Positions 16,680-23,446 of a stretch of DNA of 23,446 nt are shown piece after piece. The stretch spans positions 1-23,446 of the forward strand of contig BNTW01000046.1 in the NCBI GenBank assembly GCA_025996895.1, read 5' to 3'. The notes under the pieces were generated by a model, which made no database searches, was not told the DNA's origin, and saw only the letters and a list, made by a program, of their open reading frames with translations. The DNA comes from Bacteroidia bacterium (GTDB lineage: Bacteria > Bacteroidota > Bacteroidia > Bacteroidales > Azobacteroidaceae). Position 1 is the stretch's first letter. Every line of letters starts with the position of its first letter. A program made the position numbers and the translations under genes.

Positions 16680-16689
16680 CGACTGCTTT

Positions 16690-16734
16690 ACGCAACCGCT
16701 GGCGAGAAAATTGTGTGGCTCGCGAATGTTGCGT
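16690..16734 (+). promoter_or_regulatory. Structured leader of rplS, candidate L19 autoregulatory element
   Basis: Just inside the predicted transcript ACGCAAC (16690-16696) pairs with GTTGCGT (16728-16734). Nested within it, GCGAG (16702-16706) pairs with CTCGC (16719-16723), leaving a 12-base loop and an asymmetric internal loop. No T-run follows, so it is not a terminator. Ribosomal protein leaders that bind their own product are common; whether this one does is inference. Confidence 0.5.
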
Positions 16735-16766
16735 TTAGTTATAAAAACTATAAAAGCTAATTTATC

Positions 16767-17120
16767 ATGGACTTAATTAAAGTAGCAGAACAAGCATTTG
16801 CCAACCCGGCGGAAAAAGAATTTCCGAAATTCAAGAGCGGAGATACCGTCACGGTGGCATACCGGATTAAAGAAGGAAACAAAGAACGTATTCAGCAGTA
16901 TCGCGGCGTGGTGATTAAAATCGCTGGACATGGCGATGCTAAACGCTTTACCGTTCGCAAAATGTCGGAAAATATTGGTGTAGAACGTATTTTTCCGTTA
17001 AATTCACCCTTCATCGACAGCATTGTTCTGAATAAGGTAGGAAAAGTACGCAGAGCAAAATTGTATTATCTGCGCAAATTGACCGGTAAGAAAGCAAGAA
17101 TTAAAGAAAAAAAGTTTTAA
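16767..17120 (+). CDS. rplS: 50S ribosomal protein L19
   Basis: A 117-residue basic protein that lies at the 30S-50S interface. Family motifs are all present: [56 protein letters not shown] and [20 protein letters not shown]. Length is normal. It is monocistronic here, with a strong promoter, a structured leader and a terminator, rather than in the trmD-rplS-rpsP operon seen in Proteobacteria. Confidence 0.98.
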   Translation: MDLIKVAEQAFANPAEKEFPKFKSGDTVTVAYRIKEGNKERIQQYRGVVIKIAGHGDAKRFTVRKMSENIGVERIFPLNSPFIDSIVLNKVGKVRRAKLYYLRKLTGKKARIKEKKF

Positions 17121-17170
17121 GAGATTTTTTTGTGATTTCATGATTAAAAAAATTTAAATGAATATTAGGG

Positions 17171-17200
17171 AAAGAGGCTTTGTGAAAAGCCTCTTTTTCT
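17171..17200 (+). terminator. Intrinsic terminator after rplS
   Basis: AAAGAGGCTT (17171-17180) pairs with AAGCCTCTTT (17187-17196) around TGTGAA, followed by further T residues: a 10-bp perfect stem plus T-tract, 50 bases after the rplS stop. Confidence 0.92.
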
Positions 17201-17213
17201 TGTGTTTTTGTTA

Positions 17214-17221
17214 TACCTTTG
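17214..17221 (+). promoter_or_regulatory. -7 box (TACCTTTG) for the ABC exporter operon
   Basis: TACCTTTG, here followed by T rather than C, lies 19 bases upstream of the ATPase ATG and directly after the rplS terminator. The -33 element is not clear. Confidence 0.62.
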
Positions 17222-17240
17222 TCTTCAGATTTGAACAGGT

Positions 17241-18149
17241 ATGAATTTCATAGAAACCAGGGAAGTTGTTAAACAATATGCCGGACATTTGGCGTTGGAC
17301 AATGTCAGTATTCAAGTGCCGGAAAACAAGATTTTTGGTTTGCTGGGTCCTAACGGTGCTGGAAAAACAACATTGATCCGGATTATTAACCGGATTATGG
17401 CACCCGACGCCGGCGAAGTTTGGTTTGCCGGCCGTCCCTCGCAGGCAGATGATATTTATCGTATCGGATATTTGCCGGAAGAGCGCGGACTATACAGGAA
17501 AATGAAAACCGGCGAACAGGCGGTTTATCTGGCGCAGTTGAAAGGCTTGTCGAAGCAGGAGGCAGAAAAACGCTTGAAAATTTGGTTTGAAAAATTTGAT
17601 TTGCTTCGTTGGTGGAACAAAAAGCTCGAAGAACTGTCGAAAGGGATGCAACAAAAAGTGCAATTTATCACGACGGTCGTGCACGACCCCGATTTGCTGA
17701 TTTTCGACGAGCCGTTTAGCGGTTTCGACCCGTTGAATGCGGAACTACTGAAAAATGAAATCTTGGAATTGAAAGAAAAAGGGAAAACAATACTTTTTTC
17801 CACACACAACATGGCTTCGGTCGAAGAAATCTGCGACGAAATCGCCTTAATCAATCGTTCGCAGGTGGTGTTGAGCGGTGATGTACAAGAAATCCGGTCG
17901 CGCTATATGGAAAACATTTTCCGTCTGCAAATCGCAGGCGACCAACTGAAAGGAACAAACGAAATGTACGAAATTTTGGACAGCAAAAAAGGATACAACC
18001 GGTCTGTTTTCCGATTGAAAAAAACAGCACCGGTAACGAACTCGACGTTTTTGACGGCTTTGTTGCCCGAAAACGAAATCCTTTCTTTTGAAGAAGAAAT
18101 GCCTTCGATGAACGATATTTTTATTCGGACAGTATCTAAAAAAGATTGA
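17241..18149 (+). CDS. ABC transporter ATP-binding protein, NatA-like
   Basis: A 302-residue ATPase. Walker A GPNGAGKT (36-43), signature LSKGMQQ (132-138), Walker B LLIFDEP (152-158, Asp156 and Glu157) and the switch histidine (about 189, FSTHN) are all intact. The segment GYLPEERGLYRKMKTGEQ is typical of NatA/YhaQ-type exporters, and the extra C-terminal domain of about 85 residues is typical of this subfamily. It powers the membrane partner encoded next, with start codons 2 bases past this stop. NatAB relatives export sodium, drugs or other compounds; the substrate here is unknown. Confidence 0.93.
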   Translation: MNFIETREVVKQYAGHLALDNVSIQVPENKIFGLLGPNGAGKTTLIRIINRIMAPDAGEVWFAGRPSQADDIYRIGYLPEERGLYRKMKTGEQAVYLAQLKGLSKQEAEKRLKIWFEKFDLLRWWNKKLEELSKGMQQKVQFITTVVHDPDLLIFDEPFSGFDPLNAELLKNEILELKEKGKTILFSTHNMASVEEICDEIALINRSQVVLSGDVQEIRSRYMENIFRLQIAGDQLKGTNEMYEILDSKKGYNRSVFRLKKTAPVTNSTFLTALLPENEILSFEEEMPSMNDIFIRTVSKKD

Positions 18150-18151
18150 GT

Positions 18152-18991
18152 ATGAGTAAGATAGGAATTATCATAAAACGGGAATATGGGGTGCGGGTGC
18201 GGAAAAAATCGTTTCTTGTCATTACCCTTCTCATGCCGTTGCTGTTTGCCGGATTGGTGTTTATGGCGCAGCATAAAGTCGATCTATCGGGTTTCGGCGA
18301 ACTCGCGACCGACACGACCACTGTGGGCATACTTTTTACTTTCCTGATTTACACTTTTATCATGGCCTACGGCGCGATGGTGTTGCAGGGCGTGATGGAA
18401 GAAAAAACCAACCGGATTATCGAAATCATGGTTTCGTCCGTTAAGCCGTTCGACTTGATGATGGGTAAAATAATGGGTATCGGTCTGGTCGGCCTGACAC
18501 AATATGCCCTCTGGGGCATTTTGCTAATCGCAGGAAGCTGGATTGTAACCGGCTCTCCCCTATCCTTTTCCGGCAGTCTAATGACATTAAGCCTCTATTT
18601 TATCCTTTTTTTCATTGGCGGTTACTTGATTTATGCTTCTATTTTTGCCGCTATCGGCGCGATTGTCAATAGCCACGAAGACACGCAACAATACATGATG
18701 CCGATTACGTTGTTGATACTTTTTGCTTTTTACGCCGGATTTTTCGGTGCGCAAAATCCCGATGGTGCACTCGCTTTCTGGACTTCTATCATTCCGCTGA
18801 CTTCCCCTATCGTAATGATGACACGCTTGGCTTATGGCGTTCCATTTTGGCAGTTATTGGTTTCGACCGTTTTATTGTCCGTTACGGTCTGGCTGTTTGT
18901 CCGGCTGGCGGCAAAAATCTACCGTACCGGAATTTTGATGTACGGCAAAAAACCGGCATTTTCGGAAATAATGAAATGGTTGAAATATTAG
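18152..18991 (+). CDS. ABC-2 type permease, NatB-like, lacking the large extracytoplasmic domain
   Basis: A 279-residue membrane protein, the partner of the preceding ATPase. It has about six membrane helices (roughly 17-36, 55-78, 105-130, 142-172, 184-200 and 235-255) and the subfamily motif QGVMEEKTNRIIEIMVSSVK followed by PFDLMMGKIMGIGLVG. NatB-like permeases of Bacteroidota are usually near 400-450 residues, with a large extracytoplasmic domain between helix 1 and helix 2; here that loop is only about 20 residues. The reading frame is intact, so this is a compact form rather than a frameshift. I chose the ATG at 18152; an in-frame TTG at 18146 overlapping the ATPase stop is possible. Substrate unknown. 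Confidence 0.88.
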   Translation: MSKIGIIIKREYGVRVRKKSFLVITLLMPLLFAGLVFMAQHKVDLSGFGELATDTTTVGILFTFLIYTFIMAYGAMVLQGVMEEKTNRIIEIMVSSVKPFDLMMGKIMGIGLVGLTQYALWGILLIAGSWIVTGSPLSFSGSLMTLSLYFILFFIGGYLIYASIFAAIGAIVNSHEDTQQYMMPITLLILFAFYAGFFGAQNPDGALAFWTSIIPLTSPIVMMTRLAYGVPFWQLLVSTVLLSVTVWLFVRLAAKIYRTGILMYGKKPAFSEIMKWLKY

Positions 18992-18992
18992 T

Positions 18993-19009
18993 TTGGCACG
19001 CTCTTTGCA
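18993..19009 (+). promoter_or_regulatory. Sigma-54 (RpoN) type -24/-12 promoter
   Basis: TTGGCACGCTCTTTGCA contains TGGCAC (18994-18999), five bases, then TTGC (19005-19008), matching the sigma-54 consensus TGGCACnnnnnTTGC at every defined position, with GG and GC at the required spacing. It begins 2 bases after the permease stop. The first large gene downstream is the giant secreted protein at 19449. Activator binding sites were not identified. Confidence 0.72.
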
Positions 19010-19245
19010 ATAGTCTGTTTCCGTAACAATTTATGATGCGAACAATTCTTAAAAAAAATGTAATTTCTTGTGATTTTGTGTTGTAAAACATATAAATTTA
19101 TTTTAAAAAATGAAAAATAATATGATACACACACATTACTCATCTGGCGGTTTAACAAAAATTAACGCGTCACACATCCTTGTAACGCGGTTTTCTTCTC
19201 TCGCGCGTAATATACAAAAAATCTTTTTAATACGCAATATTTCCG

Positions 19246-19386
19246 GCCTTCGTCATTGCGAAGGCGGCAATTATTGTGTCATTGCGGGCTTGACCCGCAA
19301 TCCCCTGTTTCCCCCCAGCCCCCTAAAGGGGGAGAAAAAGCCCTTGCTAAATTGTGCGCTGCCACTCCCTCCCCTTCAGGGGAGGG
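19246..19386 (+). repeat. Cluster of four palindromic (REP-like) elements
   Basis: Four inverted repeats follow one another: GCCTTCG/CGAAGGC (19246-19265, 7 bp), ATTGCGGG/CCCGCAAT (19281-19301, 8 bp with loop CTTGA), CCCCC/GGGGG around TAAA (19319-19332), and CCCTCCCC/GGGGAGGG around TTCA (19367-19386, 8 bp). The CCCCAGCCC left of the third is complementary to GGGCTGGGG right of the fourth, so the pair could fold together. They look like dispersed intergenic repeats; none has a T-tract typical of a terminator. Confidence 0.75.
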
Positions 19387-19405
19387 CTGGGGTGGGGTCA
19401 TTCTC

Positions 19406-19440
19406 AACTCATAACTCATAATTCATAACTCATAACTCAA
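19406..19440 (+). repeat. Tandem 7-base repeat, five units of AACTCAT
   Basis: Five head-to-tail units: AACTCAT, AACTCAT, AATTCAT, AACTCAT, AACTCAA, ending 8 bases before the start codon of the giant ORF. The array has no spacers, so it is a microsatellite-like repeat, not a CRISPR. A change in copy number could alter the leader length. Confidence 0.85.
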
Positions 19441-19448
19441 AAAAAAGT

Positions 19449-22400
19449 ATGCGAACAATTAAATTTTTATTTTTAGCGATTTTTCTTTTGGCTTCGAGTA
19501 TAACGAAGCTATTTGCCACCGACTATTATTGGGTAGGCGGCGGTGGAACATGGTCTATCTCGCATTTTCGCACCGGAAACAGCAGTGGGGCCGCTAATGC
19601 CAGCCAATTGCCAACAGAGGGTGATAATGTATATTTTGATGCCGGTTCAGGATTTACTTCGGGCAACAAAACCATTACATTACCTAGCGGAGGTGCAACC
19701 TGTAAGAATATCACTTTTTCCGGTTGTCCGGTTGCACCAACAATCTATAATAATAGTAACAATATGACTATAGCCGGATCAATGACTTTGCAAAGTGGAA
19801 TGACTATTGGTTATAATAATGTTGATTTTTTATTCACTTCAAGTGGAAATGAAACCATTCAGACAAACGGTGTAATTATCGGTATACAATTTTCGTTTAC
19901 CGGAAGCGGAACGTGGACAGTCTTGGACGATCTGGCATTTCAGTTGACTTTAGGAGACAGATCCCTCTCCATATCCAACGGAAAAGTGATTTTTGATAAC
20001 CGAACGGTTACAGTGATGAATTTTGCCTGTTCAGGTACAGGACAAATCAGTATGCAAAACACCACTTTTGTTGTAAATAGTTGGAGTTATACCTCTTCCA
20101 CAGCAGTAACGACTGCCCAAACCAACGGCTCTACGATTGATATGCGATGCCGGAATTATACGAGTACTTTGGGCAATTTTACGACAACATCTTCTACCGA
20201 CCAATATTATAATCTGCTGCTTGAAACAACTCCCGGTTATAATTCTGGTTTTAGTAATAACTTTAATAATAGAGGAATTAATCAGGGGACTTTCAATAAA
20301 ATTTGGTATGTAGATTGTGTGGGTGCTTTGTCCACAGCTTCCGGCGGTACAATCACTACCGACAGTTTGATATTGAATGGACAGGGAAGTTATACCTTCA
20401 CCAACAATGTAACGGTAAATAAACAGTTGGAAATCCAACCGGCCGGCTGCGGCGGCTGGATCAATATTGCCGGTGGTAAAACGATTACTATGGGTAATCC
20501 TTCTAATGTGGTGGTGGCTAATACCGGTATTACAAATATGACGATTACCGGACTGGGTGTGCCCTATCCGGTGACCAATGGAATAAACAGCGGCGGAAAC
20601 AGCGGCTGGGATTTTCAAGGAACAGCCGTTCATAATGTCTATTACTGGGTAGGCGGTAGTGGCGACTGGACAGACCTCAATCATTGGGCAAGCGTATCGG
20701 GTGGCACACCCGGCAGCGGTTGCGTGCCTTCGCCTTTCGATAATGCTTATTTCGACGATGCTTCGGGATTTACGGCAAGCGACAAGACTGTTACGCTCAA
20801 TCAGACGGCTAGTTGCGACAGCTTGTTGTGTATTGGTACCACCATCACACCGGCCATAATACACATGAATAGCCCCCTAATGGTTTACGGCTCATTGGAA
20901 TTTCAACGGGGTATGAAATTAAAAACGGAAGATAGCGGAAATTATGATATAGGTACCCCTATTTGGATGATTGCAGACAGCCTGATGGAATCGATTACCC
21001 TGAACGGCACAATCATACGCGGAACTATGTATTTTCAAAGTACGGATATGCGGGGCGGCTGGAATCTGCAGGACAGTTTAGTTTTCTATACAAGACCGAA
21101 TGCAACCACCCCTCACTCTTATTGCATGATCTATTTTTACAGCGGAAACCTGAACTTCAACGGACAATATGTTTCAACTTATGGATTTTCCGGCGGTAAT
21201 GAAAATGCGCCCTATTTGAGTACCCGCACATTGAACATCGCCAACTCTACCATTGAGATCAGTTCGGGTAGTTGGACGTATCAGGGCGGACAACCCTTGA
21301 CGGCAGCTCAATCGGTCAATTCCAACATTATACGCAGTACGGGAAATGGAAATATATCAACGAAAAACGGCGACCGGTATTACAATGTTCAATTTCTTGG
21401 TACTCTAACCGGAACGCTTGGAACAGCATCCGGCGGCACAAACGCCAGCTATTATAATAAGGTTGCTTTCTCTTCGTCATTAGGCACTATCGCTTATGGA
21501 ATTGTTACCGACAGTCTGGTTTTTACCCAAAGTGGAACATTCACTATCAGCGCAACCAACACCGGTGGAGTGAAAGTGAATAAATTTTTGGGCACCGGCG
21601 ACGGCATTTCTTGCGGCGGGGACTACAAAATCCGGTCCAACACAACGGGAACGCAGCGAACAATCACTATGACGACCGATTCCATGCCTCACCCTGCCGT
21701 TGCGATTTCGTATGCTTCGTTGCGCGACATTAATATCACAGGCCCCGATATTCCATACGCAGTTACAAATTCTCAAAATTTGGGAAATAATGCCGGCTGG
21801 GCGTTTTCCGCCGGAAGCGGAAAAACCTTTTATTGGGTCGGCAATCAAGGCGACTGGTCGAATACGTCGAACTGGTCGCTCTTGAGTGGCGGCGCAGGCG
21901 GATATTTTGGTGACGGCACAGGCTGTATACCAAGTGTTTTTGATAATGTGATTTTCGACGAATATTCTTTTTCTTCGCCCAATGATACGGTCTTTACCGA
22001 CCAAAATGCCTATTGCGACAGCATGTCGTGGATCGGGTTGGCTTCGCAAACACCGGCTTTGATACTCAATTTTCCGCTGCAAATCAATGGCTCACTGATT
22101 TTTCAGCAGGGCATGACCGTTTCGGGACTGACCACCACATCGGGACAACCGGTTACGTTCGCCGGCAACCGGCCAAACGAAACGATTACGACCAACGGCG
22201 TAGTTATAAAAACAATGTTCTATTTCAACGGTACAGGCGGCTGGAAACTGCTTGACGATTTGACATTGAACAACACAACCAAAACAAATGATGGCGCAGG
22301 TATTAGTTTCTACAAGGGCAATTTGGATTTTAATGGAAAAACGGTGAAAATGCACTCATTCCAAAGCACGACAGGCAACAGTCCCGACGGCTCGCCCAAC

Positions 22401-23446
22401 GACCCCAACCGAATACTGAATATGGCCAATTCAACTATAATATTAGACGAGAATATATATCGTGGTGGTTGGACTTATACACAGGGTGCCAATCTGACTC
22501 CGGCGCAAACGGCCAATTCGATAATTCAATTTATAGGAGATTATGTAAGAACATTCGAGACTCGGACAGGAGATATATACAATATTGTAGAATTTGCCGG
22601 TGCGGTAAAAGCTAATGTCAATTATGGCCAATATGCCAAATTGATTGTCCGAAACGATGCTACGATTAAACATGTGGTCACCGATACGCTGCAATTCGGA
22701 TACGGACACGTTTATTCCTTCACTGCTACCGATACCTCTTTTGTCAATCAGGCATGGTATGCCAGCGGAACGCCCTGCTTGCGCAACACGATTAAATCGA
22801 CCACCACCGGTACATCGGCCAATGTCAGCGTGGCCAAAGCGGCTGCCAATTATGCCTTTAATCCGGCCGATCAAGATACATTATTGATTGACCACATCAA
22901 CCTCAGCGATATTCACGCGCTCACTACCGCCGAAGCAAACGGAAACGAGCGGGCGATGCTGGAAAAAGGATTCAAAAGCTCAAACACGGCAGGCTTGGGG
23001 CAGTTGGGCAACAACACCGGCAACTGGATTTTAGACGATTATGTGGATACATCAATTAACCCGTTTGGAAGTGGAGAGGTTACCGTCGGCTGTGGCTCGT
23101 ATCCTTATACCCTTTCATCGGTCGGATTTCTGCCCAGCCCCGAAAGTACTTATACGTGGCTGCGCGGAACAGCCGCATCGAAAGACACCATCAGCAGAGC
23201 CTCGTCCTATATGCTCAATGACCCGACCAACAACGGCACCTACACGCTCATTGTGGATTATGGACAAAACTGTACACTCAACGGAACGGTGACCGTTCGC
23301 AGCAATACTGCCGACAGCTTGATTTGGACAGGTGCAGCAGGCGATTCAGATTGGCACAATTATCATAACTGGAAAGAAGCCGACGGCTCAACCCTAGTGA
23401 CGTCCATTCCCGACATCTGCGTCAATGTGCTGATTCCTGCCGGATT
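19449..23446 (+). CDS. Giant secreted modular repeat protein, probable surface adhesin (3' end outside window)
   Basis: An uninterrupted frame of at least 1332 codons from ATG 19449 to the window edge. Residues 1-23 are a clear signal peptide ending in KLFA. Modules open with a W-V/T-G motif: YYWVGGGGTW (Trp28), YYWVGGSGDW (Trp400), FYWVGNQGDW (Trp796) and LIWTGAAGDSDW (Trp1293). Within modules matching segments recur: FDN...FD after the opening; NETIxTNG or ESITLNG; GxGxWxLLDDL; GNLNFNG; ANSTI; and TYxxGxxLTxAQxxNS. An Ig/PKD-like domain (about 1209-1288) precedes the fourth module. Composition is rich in T, S, N, G with few lysines. Such WVG-GxW modules are common in large Bacteroidota surface proteins, many exported by the type IX system; the sorting domain would lie beyond the window. 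Function (adhesion, matrix) is inferred. Start choice is set by the signal peptide. Confidence 0.9.
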   Translation, partial: MRTIKFLFLAIFLLASSITKLFATDYYWVGGGGTWSISHFRTGNSSGAANASQLPTEGDNVYFDAGSGFTSGNKTITLPSGGATCKNITFSGCPVAPTIYNNSNNMTIAGSMTLQSGMTIGYNNVDFLFTSSGNETIQTNGVIIGIQFSFTGSGTWTVLDDLAFQLTLGDRSLSISNGKVIFDNRTVTVMNFACSGTGQISMQNTTFVVNSWSYTSSTAVTTAQTNGSTIDMRCRNYTSTLGNFTTTSSTDQYYNLLLETTPGYNSGFSNNFNNRGINQGTFNKIWYVDCVGALSTASGGTITTDSLILNGQGSYTFTNNVTVNKQLEIQPAGCGGWINIAGGKTITMGNPSNVVVANTGITNMTITGLGVPYPVTNGINSGGNSGWDFQGTAVHNVYYWVGGSGDWTDLNHWASVSGGTPGSGCVPSPFDNAYFDDASGFTASDKTVTLNQTASCDSLLCIGTTITPAIIHMNSPLMVYGSLEFQRGMKLKTEDSGNYDIGTPIWMIADSLMESITLNGTIIRGTMYFQSTDMRGGWNLQDSLVFYTRPNATTPHSYCMIYFYSGNLNFNGQYVSTYGFSGGNENAPYLSTRTLNIANSTIEISSGSWTYQGGQPLTAAQSVNSNIIRSTGNGNISTKNGDRYYNVQFLGTLTGTLGTASGGTNASYYNKVAFSSSLGTIAYGIVTDSLVFTQSGTFTISATNTGGVKVNKFLGTGDGISCGGDYKIRSNTTGTQRTITMTTDSMPHPAVAISYASLRDINITGPDIPYAVTNSQNLGNNAGWAFSAGSGKTFYWVGNQGDWSNTSNWSLLSGGAGGYFGDGTGCIPSVFDNVIFDEYSFSSPNDTVFTDQNAYCDSMSWIGLASQTPALILNFPLQINGSLIFQQGMTVSGLTTTSGQPVTFAGNRPNETITTNGVVIKTMFYFNGTGGWKLLDDLTLNNTTKTNDGAGISFYKGNLDFNGKTVKMHSFQSTTGNSPDGSPNDPNRILNMANSTIILDENIYRGGWTYTQGANLTPAQTANSIIQFIGDYVRTFETRTGDIYNIVEFAGAVKANVNYGQYAKLIVRNDATIKHVVTDTLQFGYGHVYSFTATDTSFVNQAWYASGTPCLRNTIKSTTTGTSANVSVAKAAANYAFNPADQDTLLIDHINLSDIHALTTAEANGNERAMLEKGFKSSNTAGLGQLGNNTGNWILDDYVDTSINPFGSGEVTVGCGSYPYTLSSVGFLPSPESTYTWLRGTAASKDTISRASSYMLNDPTNNGTYTLIVDYGQNCTLNGTVTVRSNTADSLIWTGAAGDSDWHNYHNWKEADGSTLVTSIPDICVNVLIPAG

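Larger units (their letters stand above)
18992..19448 (+). other. Repeat-rich intergenic leader between the ABC exporter and the giant surface protein
   Basis: This 457-base stretch has no credible gene. It holds the sigma-54 promoter at its left end, a 17-codon frame (19033-19086) of doubtful meaning, an A/T-rich segment to about 19130, then a cluster of palindromes (19246-19386) and a tandem 7-base repeat (19406-19440). A 103-codon frame at 19110-19421 merely translates the repeats. No housekeeping -7 box was seen close to the 19449 start. Confidence 0.7.

Noticed and set aside
19033..19086. 17-codon frame MMRTILKK... after the sigma-54 promoter
   Set aside because: Too short and without composition or conservation evidence; discussed only as a possible relic of the giant gene's start.
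19110..19421. 103-codon plus-strand frame with CVIAGLTRNPLF and PPLQGRAGVG
   Set aside because: These are literal translations of the palindromic repeats (the ATTGCGGGCTTGACCCGCAAT and CCCTCCCC elements), a well-known source of spurious proteins; no protein family or signal.
19406..19440. Possible CRISPR-like array
   Set aside because: Units are 7 bases with no spacers; it is a tandem repeat, and no cas genes are present.
20031..20864. 277-codon minus-strand frame inside the giant gene
   Set aside because: Antisense shadow: the plus frame encodes a signal peptide and repeated modules in register, while this frame has no recognisable domain.
21480..22082. 200-codon minus-strand frame
   Set aside because: Antisense shadow of the same repeat protein, caused by codon bias.

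Overview
The window looks like chromosomal DNA from a Bacteroidota bacterium, most likely of the order Bacteroidales. The evidence is a set of promoter elements of the Bacteroidota type (-7 box TAnnTTTG, mostly TAYCTTTGC), start codons preceded by A/T-rich DNA rather than Shine-Dalgarno sequences, an outer-membrane TonB-dependent receptor, a lipoprotein of the DUF4369/TlpA kind, a giant secreted repeat protein, and the housekeeping order nusA-infB-cvpA. The exact genus cannot be read from the sequence.

Layout. Bases 1-4160 (+) hold the end of a translation/transcription operon: 3' part of nusA, infB and cvpA, with cvpA overlapping the infB stop. At 4172-4259 a promoter starts directly at a TPP riboswitch, which leads a TonB-dependent receptor (4400-6640), presumably an outer-membrane thiamin importer. 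A fosmidomycin-resistance-type MFS exporter (6671-7885) follows with its own -7 box. A short gene-free interval at 7886-8059 holds a promoter-like site and a shared terminator.

Bases 8060-14328 are on the minus strand. Read in transcription order they are a redox-inactive TlpA-like lipoprotein, a small Bacteroidota protein (probably DUF5618), then greA, a HIT protein, a full-length ETF-quinone oxidoreductase with its 4Fe-4S domain, and a single-chain EtfB-EtfA fusion. greA has a strong terminator-like hairpin between its promoter and its start codon. Together the ETF proteins would pass electrons from flavin dehydrogenases, or from NADH if the Etf is bifurcating, into the quinone pool.

Bases 14383-18991 (+) carry pnp (PNPase), rplS (L19) with a structured leader, a terminator, and a two-gene NatAB-like ABC exporter whose permease lacks the usual large extracytoplasmic domain. 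Immediately after the permease stop is a near-perfect sigma-54 (-24/-12) promoter. It is followed by about 430 bases of non-coding DNA packed with palindromes and a 7-base tandem repeat. Then comes an open reading frame (19449 to the end of the window, at least 1332 codons, no stop) for a secreted modular surface protein with three complete copies, and the start of a fourth, of a repeat that opens with a WVG-type motif.

Nothing here is clearly an undescribed multi-gene system. The most unusual points are the greA leader attenuator, the sigma-54 promoter with its repeat-laden leader in front of the giant adhesin-like gene, the fused EtfBA with a bifurcating-type motif, a CXXC-less TlpA protein and a candidate small RNA.
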